DNA of 33,171 bases from Pseudomonadota bacterium (GCA_963205335.1 CAUJIM010000013.1:1-33171), one strand, 5' to 3'. Counted from the first letter of the stretch, positions 9,683 to 18,220 are shown. The notes: a model not told the origin generated them from the letters alone. Program-made: numbers and translations.

Positions 9683-10920
9683 CTGCGCGCGTCCTCGATC
9701 ACCTTGCCATCGTTGGGCAGGCTGCCGGGGGCGAGCATCTCGACCTCGCCGCGCAGCTTGGTGATATCGCGCAGCGCCTCGGTCAACTGCGTGGCCAGGC
9801 CGGCCGCGGTCTCGCGCGTCTCTACCCGCAGCAGCATCTGGTCGTTCGCCATCTCGCCGCTCACCACCAGGCGCGCCCTGAGCACTTGCGGGAAGCGCTT
9901 GGCCAGCTCGGCCACCTGCTCGGGGTGCACGAACATGCCGCGCACCTTGGTGGTCTGGTCGGCGCGGCCCATCCAGCCCTTGATGCGCGTGTTGGTGCGG
10001 CCGGTGGGGCAGGGCCCGGGCAGCACGGCGGAGAGGTCGCCGGTGCCGAAGCGGATGAGCGGCCAGTCGGTGTTGAAGGTGGTGACGACGAGCTCGCCCA
10101 CCTCGCCCTCGGGCACCGGGTCGCCGGTGCCGGGGCGCACGATCTCGACGATCACGCCCTCGTCGAGCACCAGGCCCTCGCGCGCGCGGGTCTCGTAGGC
10201 GATCAGCCCCAGGTCGGCGGTGCCGTAGCACTGGGTGGCGGCCACCCCGCGCTCGGCGAACCACTGGCGCAGCGAGGGCGGCAGCGCTTCGGCCGAGACC
10301 AGGGCCTTGGCCAGGCTCGGCAGCGCGACCTTCATCTCGGCGGCCTTTTCCAGGATCAGCCGCAGAAAGCTCGGCGTGCCGGCATAGCCCGCGGGCCTGA
10401 GGTCGGCCATGGCCTGCACCTGCTGCTCGGTCTGGCCGGTGCCGCCGGGAAAGACGGTGCAGCCGAGCGCGTGCGCGGCGGTTTCCATCATCAGGCCGGC
10501 CGGCACGAAGTGGTAGGAAAAGCAGTTGTGCACCAGCTCGCCCGCGCGAAAGCCGGCGGCGTGGAGCGCGCGCGCCATGCGCCAGTAGTCGGCGCGGGTG
10601 CCCTGCGGTTCGTAGATCGGGCCCGGGCTGGCGAACACGCGCGGCAGCTGCGCGCCCCAGCCTTGCGTGCCGAAGCCGCCGAAGGCGTCGTGCGCCCGCC
10701 CGGCCTGCTGGCGCGCGAGCAGCGCGCTCTTGCGCGTAACCGGCAGGCGCGCGAGCGCCGCGCGGCTGGTGATGCTGGCGCCGTCCACGCCGGCGAGGAT
10801 TTCGGCAAGCGCGCGCGAGTGCCGCTGCGCGTGGACCACCTGCCCGGGCAGCGCCGCCATGAGCGCGGCCTCGCGCTCGTCGGCGGAGCGGGTTTCGAGC
10901 GCGTCGTAGAACTCGGTCAT
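9673..10920 (-). CDS. PaaK-like AMP-forming CoA ligase
   Basis: The 415-residue adenylate-forming protein of the phenylacetate--CoA ligase family would activate a carboxylic acid to acyl-AMP and then acyl-CoA. Core motifs are CYGTADLG (Y232; the A5 motif), RFGTGDLS (A7), GWMGRADQTTKVRGMFVHPEQV (the hinge and A8) and a late NDGKVIED with K406 in the position of the A10 lysine. The phosphate-binding loop is odd: where PaaK has SSGTTG this has FASPGPIYEP (96-105). It is the last gene of the liv cluster, 106 bases after livF. I chose the ATG at 10920; a start nine codons upstream is possible. The substrate may be aromatic, but that is inference. Confidence 0.85.
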   Translation of the reverse strand: MTEFYDALETRSADEREAALMAALPGQVVHAQRHSRALAEILAGVDGASITSRAALARLPVTRKSALLARQQAGRAHDAFGGFGTQGWGAQLPRVFASPGPIYEPQGTRADYWRMARALHAAGFRAGELVHNCFSYHFVPAGLMMETAAHALGCTVFPGGTGQTEQQVQAMADLRPAGYAGTPSFLRLILEKAAEMKVALPSLAKALVSAEALPPSLRQWFAERGVAATQCYGTADLGLIAYETRAREGLVLDEGVIVEIVRPGTGDPVPEGEVGELVVTTFNTDWPLIRFGTGDLSAVLPGPCPTGRTNTRIKGWMGRADQTTKVRGMFVHPEQVAELAKRFPQVLRARLVVSGEMANDQMLLRVETRETAAGLATQLTEALRDITKLRGEVEMLAPGSLPNDGKVIEDARSYR

Positions 10921-10950
10921 GGCGCGGGACTCCTGTCTTTTTTTCAAAGC

Positions 10951-11000
10951 AAAATCAGGCTGCAGCGCTTGTGGAGTATGCGCCAGCAGCTATCAAAATG
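10951..11000 (+). repeat. Dispersed repeat, copy B
   Basis: This is the best-preserved copy of the window's dispersed repeat. It begins with AAAATCAGGCTGCAGCGCTT and ends with the core GCGCCAGCAGCTATCAAAAT (10980-10999). It lies between livF and the PaaK-like ligase gene, inside a likely operon. Its A/T-rich ends stand out against the surrounding GC-rich sequence. Confidence 0.8.
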
Positions 11001-11026
11001 AAACCAATACGCCGCTCACCCCTGGA

Positions 11027-11836
11027 TCAGGCGAGCCAGCGCTTGCGCCGCTTGTAGCTCTTGACGTCGCGAAAGCTTTTGCGCTCGGCCCCGCCCACGC
11101 CCAGGTAGAACTCCTTGACGTCTTCGTTGCTGGCCAGGTCTTTGGCGGCACCGTCCATGACGATGCGCCCGCTCTCCATGATGTAGCCGTAGTGGGCGTA
11201 CTTGAGCGCCATGTTGGTGTTCTGCTCGGCCAGCAGGAAGGTGGTGCCCTCCTTGCCGTTGAGCTCGGCGACGATGTTGAACACCTCCTCCACCAGCTGC
11301 GGCGCCAGGCCCATCGAGGGCTCGTCCAGCAGCACCAGCGCGGGGCTGGCCATCAGCGCGCGGCCGATGGCGCACATCTGCTGCTCGCCGCCCGAGGTGT
11401 AGGCCGCCTGGCTGCGGCGGCGCTCCTTCAGGCGCGGGAAGTAGGCGTAGACCTTCTCCAGGTTGGCGGCGATCTCGCCCTTGCCGCTGCGGGTGTAGGC
11501 GCCGGTCAGCAGGTTTTCCTCGATCGTCAGGTGGGCGAAGCAGTGGCGCCCCTCCATCACCTGCACCACGCCGCGGCGCACGAGGTCGGAGGGCGTGAGG
11601 TTTTCGATGCGCTCGCCCCGGTAGTCGATGCTGCCCTTGGTCACCTCGCCGCGCTCGCTGCGCAGCAGGTTGGAGATCGCGCGCAGCGTGGTGGTCTTGC
11701 CCGCGCCGTTGCCGCCCAGGATGGCGACGATGCCGCCCTGGGGGACGCAGAGCGAGACACCCTTGAGCACCAGGATCACGTGGTGGTAGATGACCTCGAT
11801 GCCGTTGACGTTCAGCAGGATCTCGGGCGTTTTCAT
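11027..11836 (-). CDS. livF: ABC transporter ATPase, LivF type
   Basis: The 269-residue cytoplasmic ATPase of a branched-chain-amino-acid-type (HAAT) importer pairs with LivG to power uptake. Walker A is GGNGAGKTT (41-49), the signature loop is TSGGEQQM, and Walker B is LVLLDEPSMGLAP, with EQN in the switch region (LLAEQNTNMALKYAHYGYIMESG), all typical of LivF. A basic C-terminal tail (KSFRDVKSYKRRKRW) exceeds E. coli LivF. The ATG at 11836 (MKTPEILL) is preferred; an in-frame start ten codons upstream is less family-like. It lies 81 bases after livK, across a GC-rich hairpin. With ligase genes on both sides, the substrate is probably not simply leucine. Confidence 0.92.
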   Translation of the reverse strand: MKTPEILLNVNGIEVIYHHVILVLKGVSLCVPQGGIVAILGGNGAGKTTTLRAISNLLRSERGEVTKGSIDYRGERIENLTPSDLVRRGVVQVMEGRHCFAHLTIEENLLTGAYTRSGKGEIAANLEKVYAYFPRLKERRRSQAAYTSGGEQQMCAIGRALMASPALVLLDEPSMGLAPQLVEEVFNIVAELNGKEGTTFLLAEQNTNMALKYAHYGYIMESGRIVMDGAAKDLASNEDVKEFYLGVGGAERKSFRDVKSYKRRKRWLA

Positions 11837-11870
11837 GGCGGGGTACCGGGAAAGTCGGGAAACCACGGGC

Positions 11871-11917
11871 GGCGGCGCGCGCCAGCCCCTTCGGGCCGCG
11901 GGCGCGCGCGGGCCGCC
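11871..11917 (-). other. GC-rich inverted repeat between livK and livF
   Basis: The segment can fold as an imperfect hairpin around GCCC-CTTC-GGGC (11885-11896), with alternating GC arms (GCGCGC) and outer GGCGG/CCGCC ends. It begins immediately after the livK stop codon. No T-run follows, so it is not a classical terminator. A hairpin here could stabilise the livK end of the transcript or reduce read-through into livF, which would raise binding protein over ATPase. That role is inference. Confidence 0.4.
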
Positions 11918-13246
11918 TCAGCTCTTGCAGTCCGCCTCGGTGCGCGGCGTGATCTTGTGCTCGGCCGCGTACTTGGCGGCCGATTCGTTGTCGATCGCGT
12001 CGATCAGCGCCTTGTCGCCCTGCATCCAGTCGCTGCTCACCTTCCACTGCTTGCCGTCCCAGGTGGAGATGCGCGCGGCGTAGGAGCCCAGGTGGTCCAT
12101 GCAGGTGGTCTTGATCGGCTGCAGGATGCCGCCGAAGCCCAGCTCGTCGATGCGCGCCTGCGTGATGTTCAGGTTCTCCAGGCCCCAGCGCATCTGCTCG
12201 CCGGTGATGGGCTTGCCCTTGCCGAATTTCTCCTGCGCGGTGCGGATCCCCTCGGTCGAGAACAGCGCCGCCAGCAGGCCGCGGACGTAGAGCACGTCGC
12301 CCACCTCGCCCTTGTTGCTGGCGGTGCCCTGGCCCTTGTCGTAGAGCTCGGCCAGCACGTCCTTGATGATTTTGGCGTCGCGGTTGGCGCTGCTCTGCAG
12401 CACCACGGCGTTGTAGCCCTTGGCGCCTTCGCCCACGTCGCGCGTGTCGGCCTCGGAGCCGGCCCACCACGAGCCGTAGATCTTGTCGCGCGCGTAGCCG
12501 ACCGATTGCGCCTCCTTCAGCGCCGTCGGCGTCATCACGCCGTAGCCGCGCAGGATGATGAAGTCGGGCTTGTCGCGGCGCACCTGCAGCCAGGTGGCCT
12601 TCTGTTCCAGGCCGGGCGCCGTCACCGGCATCTCCATCAGGGTGAAGCCGTGCATCTGCGCGCGCTTGCGCAGCAGCGGCAGGGTTTCCTTGCCGTAGGG
12701 GCTGTCGTGGTAGACCACGGCGATCTTCTTGCCCTTGAGCTTGTCCAGGCCGCCCTCGCGCTTGCCCATGGCCTGGATGATCACGTCGTCGCCCACCTGG
12801 TAGTTGCCGCCCACCGGGAAGACCCACTTGAAGATCGAGCCGTTGGCCGAGTCGCCGCGGCCGTAGCCCAGGATCAAGAGCGGCACCTTGTCGGTGTCGG
12901 CCTTCTCGGTGATGGCGAAGGTGGCGCCGGTGGACCAGGGCTGGATCAGCGTGGCGCCGCCGTTCTTGGTCTTCATGCGCTCGTAGCACTCGACGCTGCG
13001 CGCGGTGTCGTAGCCGGTCTCGCACTCCTCGGTCAGCAGCTTGACGCCGTTGATGCCGCCGCGCGCGTTGACCAGCTTGTAGTAGTCCATCAGGCCGTCG
13101 GCCGCCGGGATGCCGCTGGGCGCATAGGGCCCGGTGCGGTAGGTCAGCAGCGGGATGTACTGCTCCTGCGCCAGCGCCGGGCTGGCGGCGAGGCTCGCGC
13201 CGGCGGCCACCAGGGCAGCGGCGAAGAGGGTGTTCAGACGTTTCAT
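11918..13246 (-). CDS. livK: Periplasmic substrate-binding protein of a HAAT-type ABC importer
   Basis: The 442-residue binding protein delivers ligand to the LivHM permease. A Sec signal peptide is clear: KR at the start, a hydrophobic core, and likely cleavage after ASPALA (about residue 26). The mature part is a type I periplasmic-binding fold of the Peripla_BP_6 type (YIPLLTYRTGPYAPSGIPAADG; KIAVVYHDSPYGKET; RGYGVMTPTALKEA). It is longer than E. coli LivK (about 370). This subfamily accompanies acyl-CoA ligases in many betaproteobacteria, which suggests an aromatic or other organic acid ligand. A strong AAGGAG precedes the ATG. It lies 34 bases after livM. Confidence 0.9.
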   Translation of the reverse strand: MKRLNTLFAAALVAAGASLAASPALAQEQYIPLLTYRTGPYAPSGIPAADGLMDYYKLVNARGGINGVKLLTEECETGYDTARSVECYERMKTKNGGATLIQPWSTGATFAITEKADTDKVPLLILGYGRGDSANGSIFKWVFPVGGNYQVGDDVIIQAMGKREGGLDKLKGKKIAVVYHDSPYGKETLPLLRKRAQMHGFTLMEMPVTAPGLEQKATWLQVRRDKPDFIILRGYGVMTPTALKEAQSVGYARDKIYGSWWAGSEADTRDVGEGAKGYNAVVLQSSANRDAKIIKDVLAELYDKGQGTASNKGEVGDVLYVRGLLAALFSTEGIRTAQEKFGKGKPITGEQMRWGLENLNITQARIDELGFGGILQPIKTTCMDHLGSYAARISTWDGKQWKVSSDWMQGDKALIDAIDNESAAKYAAEHKITPRTEADCKS

Positions 13247-13280
13247 GTCGGTCTCCTTTGGACGTGGTAAATCGCGAAAA

Positions 13281-14357
13281 TCAGTGCGGGAACGGCCACA
13301 GGCGCAGCTTCTGCTTGCCGGTGGACCACAGGCGTGCCAGGCCGTGCGGCTCGACGATCAGGAACCACACGATCAGCGCGCCGAAGACGATCAGTTCGGC
13401 GTGCGAGGCGGCGGTGGTGGTGATCTGCATGCCCACCAGCGAGGCGAGGAAGGGCAGGAGCCGGTTGAGCGCGATGGGCAGGATGACGATGAAGGCCGCG
13501 CCGAAGAAGCTGCCCATGATCGAGCCCAGGCCGCCGATGATGATCATGAACAGCAGCTCCAGCGAAATCTCCAGCGAGAACGCCGCCGGCTCCCACGCGC
13601 CGAGGTAGAAGAAGCCCCACAGCGCCCCGGCTACGCCGAGGATGAAGCTGCTCACCGCGAACGCCGACAGCTTGGCGTACATCGGGCGGATGCCGATCAC
13701 GGCGGCCGCCACGTCCATGTCGCGGATCGCCATCCACTCGCGGCCGATCGCGCCGCGCACCAGGTTCTTGCACGCCAGGCCGACGAGCGCCAGCGTGGCC
13801 AGGCAGAACAGGTACTTGGCCGTGTTGCTCTCCAGCGGCACGCCGAGGATGGCCAGGTTGGACACCGCCACCGCGCCCGAGGAGCTGTTGAGCGTGAACC
13901 AGCCCACGCGCAGGAACATCCAGTCGGCGAAGAACTGCGCCGCCAGCGTCGCCACCGCCAGGTACAGGCCCTTGACGCGCAGGCTCGGCAGCCCGAACGC
14001 CATGCCGAACAGCGCCGCGCACACGCCGCCCAGGATCAGCGCCAGGACGAGCGGCATGCCCGGCACGCGCATCAGGAAGTTGTACGCGCCATACGCCCCC
14101 ACCGCCATGAAGGCGCCGGCGCCGAGCGAGATCTGGCCGCAGTAGCCGACCAGGATGTTCAGCCCCAGCGCCGCCAGCGACATGATCACGAAGGGGATCA
14201 GGATGGCGGCGAACAGGTACTCGCTGGCCAGCAGCGGCACGCCGACGAAGGCGAACGCCAGCAGCGCCAGCACCGCCACCTTGTCCTGCAGGATGGGGAA
14301 GATCTGCTGGTCGGCGCGGTAGCTGGTCTTGAACTGGCCGTTTTCGCGGTAGAACAT
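13281..14357 (-). CDS. livM: ABC transporter permease, LivM type
   Basis: The 358-residue integral membrane permease has about nine to ten predicted helices and pairs with LivH to form the channel of the importer. The helices AVLALLAFAFVGVPLLASEYLF and LGLNILVGYCGQISLGAGAFMAVGAYGAY, with the LivM signature GYCGQISLGAGAF, identify it. The motif of the ATPase-coupling loop is IRDMDVAAAVIGI, near residue 210. Length fits LivM (320-420). It starts 21 bases after the livH stop with an AAGGA about nine bases ahead of the ATG. The neighbours indicate one transcript with livG, livH and livK. Confidence 0.93.
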   Translation of the reverse strand: MFYRENGQFKTSYRADQQIFPILQDKVAVLALLAFAFVGVPLLASEYLFAAILIPFVIMSLAALGLNILVGYCGQISLGAGAFMAVGAYGAYNFLMRVPGMPLVLALILGGVCAALFGMAFGLPSLRVKGLYLAVATLAAQFFADWMFLRVGWFTLNSSSGAVAVSNLAILGVPLESNTAKYLFCLATLALVGLACKNLVRGAIGREWMAIRDMDVAAAVIGIRPMYAKLSAFAVSSFILGVAGALWGFFYLGAWEPAAFSLEISLELLFMIIIGGLGSIMGSFFGAAFIVILPIALNRLLPFLASLVGMQITTTAASHAELIVFGALIVWFLIVEPHGLARLWSTGKQKLRLWPFPH

Positions 14358-14378
14358 GCGTGTCTTTTCCTTGATCCA

Positions 14379-15308
14379 TCACACCCGGTCGATGATCTTC
14401 TCGCCGAACAGCCCTTGTGGCCGGAACAGCAGGAACACCAGCGCCAGCACGTAGGCGAACCAGATCTCGATGCCGCCGCCGACGAAGGGGCCGAGGTAGA
14501 CCTCCGAGAGCTTCTCGCCCGCACCGATGATGAGTCCGCCCAGGATGGCGCCCGGCACCGAGGTCAGCCCCCCCAGGATCACCACCGGCAGCGCGCGCAG
14601 CGCCAGCGTCGAGAGCGAGAACTGCACCCCCAGCTTGCTGCCCCAGACCATGCCCGCGACCAGTGCCGCCACGCCCGCGACGCACCAGACGATGACCCAG
14701 ATGCGCGACAGCGGGATGCCCACCGACTGCGCCGCCTGGTGGTCGTCGGCCACGGCGCGCAGCGCGCGCCCCGTCGTCGTCTTCTGGAAAAAGAGCGCCA
14801 GCGCGGCGACCAGCGCGGCGGCGATGGCGGCGGCGATCAGGTCCTCGGGGTCCACCAGCAGCCCGCCCTCGAACAGGCCGCCCAGCACGAAGATCGGGTC
14901 CTTGGGCATGCCGATGTCGATCTTGTAGATGTCGCTGCCGAACACCGTCTGGCCCACGCCCTCCAGGAAGTAGGCGATGCCCAGCGTGGCCATCAGGAGC
15001 GTGGTCTCCGACTGGTTCACCAGGTGGCGCAGCGCCAGGCGCTCGACCAGCCAGGCGACGAGGAACATGAGCAGCGCAGCGGCCGCGAAGGCCAGCAGGT
15101 TGACCAGCACCTTGTGGTGCAGGCCCGTCCACTGCGGGATCCATTCGGAAAAGCGCGCCATGGCCAGCGCCGCGAACAGCACCATCACGCCCTGCGCGAA
15201 GTTGAACACGCTCGACGCCTTGAAGATCAGCACGAAGCCGAGCGCCACCAGCGCGTAGAGCATGCCGGCCATCAGGCCGCCGATCAGGGTTTCGAAGAAA
15301 AAGCCCAT
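14379..15308 (-). CDS. livH: ABC transporter permease, LivH type
   Basis: The 309-residue inner-membrane permease has about eight predicted helices. Identifying stretches are ETLIGGLMAGMLYALVALGFVLIFKASSVFNFAQG at the start, which is the LivH signature, and ALRAVADDHQAAQSVGIPLSRIW, the loop that contacts the ATPase. The end (ALVFLLFRPQGLFGEKIIDRV) is also typical. Length matches (about 300). A perfect AGGAGG lies nine bases ahead of the ATG, the strongest ribosome site in the cluster. It starts 15 bases after livG stops, so the genes are tightly coupled. Confidence 0.94.
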   Translation of the reverse strand: MGFFFETLIGGLMAGMLYALVALGFVLIFKASSVFNFAQGVMVLFAALAMARFSEWIPQWTGLHHKVLVNLLAFAAAALLMFLVAWLVERLALRHLVNQSETTLLMATLGIAYFLEGVGQTVFGSDIYKIDIGMPKDPIFVLGGLFEGGLLVDPEDLIAAAIAAALVAALALFFQKTTTGRALRAVADDHQAAQSVGIPLSRIWVIVWCVAGVAALVAGMVWGSKLGVQFSLSTLALRALPVVILGGLTSVPGAILGGLIIGAGEKLSEVYLGPFVGGGIEIWFAYVLALVFLLFRPQGLFGEKIIDRV

Positions 15309-15323
15309 CGCTGCCCTCCTGGC

Positions 15324-16109
15324 TCAGTGGGCCGCGCCCAGATAGGCCCGGATCACGTCTTCGTTGGTGCGCACCTCGTCGGGCGCGCCGTCGCCGATCT
15401 TCTTGCCGTAGTCCAGCACCACGACGCGGTCGGAGATGTCCATCACCACGCCCATGTCGTGCTCGATCAGCACGATGGTGGTGCCGAACTCGTCGTTCAC
15501 GTCGAGGATGAAGCGGCACATGTCCTGCTTTTCCTCGACGTTCATGCCGGCCATGGGCTCGTCGAGCAGCAGCACCTGCGGCTCCATCGCCAGGGCCCGG
15601 CCCAGGTCCACGCGCTTTTGCAGGCCGTAGGGCAGCTGGCCCACGGGCGTCTTGCGGTGCGCCTGGATCTCGAGGAAGTCGATGATGTGCTCGACGAATT
15701 CGCGGTGCCGGATTTCTTCGCGCTCGGCGGGCCCGAGGCGCAGCGCCTGCATCAGCAGGTTGCTCCTGATCTTCAGGTTGCGCCCGGTCATGATGTTGTC
15801 GATCACGCTCATGCCCTTGAACAGCGCCAGGTTCTGGAAGGTGCGCGCGATGCCCATCTCGGCCACCTGGCGGCTCTTCATGTGGCCGAAGGTCTGGTCG
15901 CGGAAGGTGATCGAGCCCTCGGTCGGCGTGTACACGCCGTTGATGCAGTTGAGCATCGAGCTCTTGCCCGCGCCGTTGGGGCCGATGATGGCGCGCACCT
16001 CGTGCTCGCGCACGTCGAACGAGATGTTGGTGAGCGCGCTCACGCCGCCGAAGCGCAGCGTGATGTTCTTCACGTCGAGGATCACGTCGCCAATGGTTTT
16101 CTCGGGCAT
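15324..16109 (-). CDS. livG: ABC transporter ATPase, LivG type
   Basis: The 261-residue cytoplasmic ATPase is the partner of LivF. Walker A is GPNGAGKSS (43-51), the Q-loop is ARTFQNLALFKGMSV, Walker B is VLLLDEPMAGMNVEE, and the switch histidine is in LIEHDMGVVMDISDRVVVLDYG. The signature loop is LPYGLQKRVDLGRAL rather than the standard LSGGQ; LivG proteins often have SYGxQR here. The gene follows the acyl-CoA ligase by 18 bases and precedes livH by 15. The ATG at 16109 has no strong Shine-Dalgarno sequence, so translation may depend on the gene upstream. Confidence 0.94.
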   Translation of the reverse strand: MPEKTIGDVILDVKNITLRFGGVSALTNISFDVREHEVRAIIGPNGAGKSSMLNCINGVYTPTEGSITFRDQTFGHMKSRQVAEMGIARTFQNLALFKGMSVIDNIMTGRNLKIRSNLLMQALRLGPAEREEIRHREFVEHIIDFLEIQAHRKTPVGQLPYGLQKRVDLGRALAMEPQVLLLDEPMAGMNVEEKQDMCRFILDVNDEFGTTIVLIEHDMGVVMDISDRVVVLDYGKKIGDGAPDEVRTNEDVIRAYLGAAH

Positions 16110-16127
16110 GGTGGCGTTCTCGCGGGG

Positions 16128-18062
16128 TCAGGCGGCGGCGCGCGCGGCCGCGAAGGTCTTGGCGTCGACGATGGACAGCGTGGCGCTCACCACGCCCTGG
16201 CGCCCGTCCTCGAACTTGACCTGGGTCTCGATGAACTGCTCGGTGCGCCCGGCGTAGAGCGCGTCGATCAGCACCGCGTATTTCTCGGCGACGAAATTGC
16301 GCCGCACCTTGCGCGTGCGCGTGAGCTCGTCGTCGTCCGGATCCAGCTCCTTGTGCAGCACGAGAAAGCGCCGGATCTGCGTGTCGGCCATGCCGTCCTC
16401 GCCGGCCAGGTCGGCGTTGACCCGGGCCACGCAGTCGGCGATCGTGGTCAGCACCTGCGGCTTGGACGCCAGGTCGACGTAGCCGCCGTACGGGATGCCC
16501 TGGCGCTCGGCCCAGTTGCCCACGGCCTCGTAGTCGATGTTGATGAAGGCGCAGACCTGGTCCCTGCCGTGGCCGAAGCACACCGCCTCCTTGATCTGCG
16601 GGAAGAACTTGAGCTTGTTCTCGATGTAGTTGGGCGCGAACATCGCGCCGCCCGCCATCTTGCCCACGTCCTTGGCGCGGTCGATGATGCGCAGCTGGCC
16701 GCTGGCGTCGATCAGCCCGGCGTCGCCGGTGTGGAAGAAGCCCTCGGCATCCATGACCTCGGCGGTGGCGTCGGGCCGCTTGTAGTACTCCTTGAGCAGC
16801 GCGATGCTCTTGACCAGCACCTCGCCGTTGTCGGCGATCCTGATCTCCACGCCCGGCGCCGGGTGGCCCACGGCGGACAGCTCCACCTGGCCGTCGCGCT
16901 GCATGCAGACGTAGGCCGAGGTCTCGGTCTGGCCGTAGAGCTGCTTGAGGTTCACGCCGATCGAGCGGAAAAAGCGGAACAGGTCGGGCCCGATCGCCGC
17001 GCCCGCGGTGTAGGCCACGCGGATGCGCGACAGGCCCATCACGTTCTTCAGCGGCCCGTAGATCAGCACGTCGGCGGCGCGGTACTTGAGCCGGTCCCAG
17101 GCGCCGACCGGCTTGCCGTCGAGGATGTCGGCGCCGACGCGCCGGGCCAGGCGCATGCAGCGCTCGAACAGCCAGCGCTTGGGCGCGGCCGCGTCTTCCA
17201 TGCGGATCGAGACCGAGGTCAGCAGCCCCTCGAAGATGCGCGGCGGCGCGAAATAGTAGGTCGGCCCGATCTCGCGCAGGTCGATCGCCACCGTGCTCGC
17301 GTCTTCCGGGCAGTTGATCGTGAAGCCGACCACGATCCACTGCGCCACCGAGAACAGGTAGTCCCCGGCCCAGGCCGGCGGCAGGTAGGAGACCACGTCC
17401 TCGGCGGGCGTGAGGCGGTCCACCTCCTGCCCGCCCCGCGCCGCCAGCACGAAGCCCGCGTGCGCCAGGCACACCCCCTTGGGGCGGCCGGTGGTGCCCG
17501 AGGTGTAGAGGATGACCGAGGTGTCCTGCGCATCGAGCTGCGCCAGGCCCGCCTCCCAGGCGCCGGGGTGGGCCGCGTCCCATTCGCGCCCCCTGGCCAG
17601 CAGCTGCTCGACGCTCACCAGGCCCGGCTGTTCGTAGTGGCGCAGCCCGCGCGGGTCGTCGTAGACGATGAACTCGATGCCGGGGTGCGTCTCGCGCACC
17701 TCGAGCAGCTTGTCCACCTGCTCCTGGTCTTCGGCGTAGGCGAAGCGCACCTCGGCGTCTTCCATCACGAACGCCATCTCGCCCGCCACCGCGTCCTGGT
17801 AGAGCGGGATCGGCACCCCGCCCGCGCTCTGCGCCGCGATGAAGCCCATGTACGCATGGGGCCGGTTGCCGCTGACGAGCGCCAGGTTCTCGCCGCGGCG
17901 AAAACCCAGCGCGAGCAGGCCGCAGGCCATGTGGCGCACGTCGCGCGCCACGTCCTTCCAGGCCCAGGTTTGCCAGATGCCGTATTCCTTCTCGCGCAAG
18001 GCTGGCGCGTCGGGGCGCTCGGCGGCCTGTTGCAGCAGCAGGTGGGGGAAGGTGCTCGTCAT
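16128..18062 (-). CDS. AMP-forming long-chain-type acyl-CoA ligase (FadD-like)
   Basis: The 644-residue adenylate-forming enzyme would couple a fatty or aromatic acid to CoA. Motifs are ILYTSGTTGRPKG (TSGTTG at 187-192, the phosphate loop), YGQTETSAYV (A5), FHTGDAGLI (A7) and IIDRAKDVGKMAGGAMFAPNYIENKLK (A8). The ending is of the long-chain acyl-CoA synthetase type, with an extended C-terminal region after FINIDYEAVGNWAE. It is the first gene of the liv run, and its product probably activates what the transporter imports; this is inference. The ATG at 18062 gives the family-like start MTSTFPHLLLQQAAERPDAPAL; a start 19 codons upstream lacks family similarity. Confidence 0.9.
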   Translation of the reverse strand: MTSTFPHLLLQQAAERPDAPALREKEYGIWQTWAWKDVARDVRHMACGLLALGFRRGENLALVSGNRPHAYMGFIAAQSAGGVPIPLYQDAVAGEMAFVMEDAEVRFAYAEDQEQVDKLLEVRETHPGIEFIVYDDPRGLRHYEQPGLVSVEQLLARGREWDAAHPGAWEAGLAQLDAQDTSVILYTSGTTGRPKGVCLAHAGFVLAARGGQEVDRLTPAEDVVSYLPPAWAGDYLFSVAQWIVVGFTINCPEDASTVAIDLREIGPTYYFAPPRIFEGLLTSVSIRMEDAAAPKRWLFERCMRLARRVGADILDGKPVGAWDRLKYRAADVLIYGPLKNVMGLSRIRVAYTAGAAIGPDLFRFFRSIGVNLKQLYGQTETSAYVCMQRDGQVELSAVGHPAPGVEIRIADNGEVLVKSIALLKEYYKRPDATAEVMDAEGFFHTGDAGLIDASGQLRIIDRAKDVGKMAGGAMFAPNYIENKLKFFPQIKEAVCFGHGRDQVCAFINIDYEAVGNWAERQGIPYGGYVDLASKPQVLTTIADCVARVNADLAGEDGMADTQIRRFLVLHKELDPDDDELTRTRKVRRNFVAEKYAVLIDALYAGRTEQFIETQVKFEDGRQGVVSATLSIVDAKTFAAARAAA

Positions 18063-18090
18063 GCCTCGGACAGCGTGTGGTGGGGCGAAG

Positions 18091-18119
18091 ATCGCATTTC
18101 GCCGTGATGGTGCAGTCAA
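18091..18119 (-). promoter_or_regulatory. Weak candidate promoter for the acyl-CoA ligase-liv operon
   Basis: On the minus strand TTGACT (18114-18119, five of six to the -35 consensus) is followed after 17 bases by TGCGAT (18091-18096, three of six to the -10 consensus). The -35 is good and the -10 poor, so an activator would be expected. Two inverted repeats lie just upstream. Confidence 0.32.
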
Positions 18120-18132
18120 GTTTGACGGTTTT

Positions 18133-18167
18133 TTGTCTTTATGACGACAATCTAGGGGTTAATCCCT
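18133..18167. promoter_or_regulatory. Two adjacent inverted repeats in the liv/exeA divergent region
   Basis: TTGTC-N8-GACAA (18133-18150) is followed three bases later by AGGGGTTAATCCCT (18154-18167, an imperfect 14-bp palindrome). Both lie between the divergent acyl-CoA ligase and exeA genes, upstream of the weak ligase promoter. They are plausible operator sites for a dimeric regulator, but no regulator gene next to them identifies which. Confidence 0.4.
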
Positions 18168-18220
18168 GTATCTGAACCCGCCAGGCTCCCGGCCGCCGGG
18201 GCTGCCACTATCCTTGACCC

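Noticed and set aside
13155-18107. A 1650-codon open frame on the plus strand, opposite the liv operon
   Set aside because: It is the antisense shadow of ligase, livG, livH and livM in GC-rich DNA; its product is low-complexity (H, R, Q, D, V rich) and matches no family, while the minus-strand genes show clear motifs.
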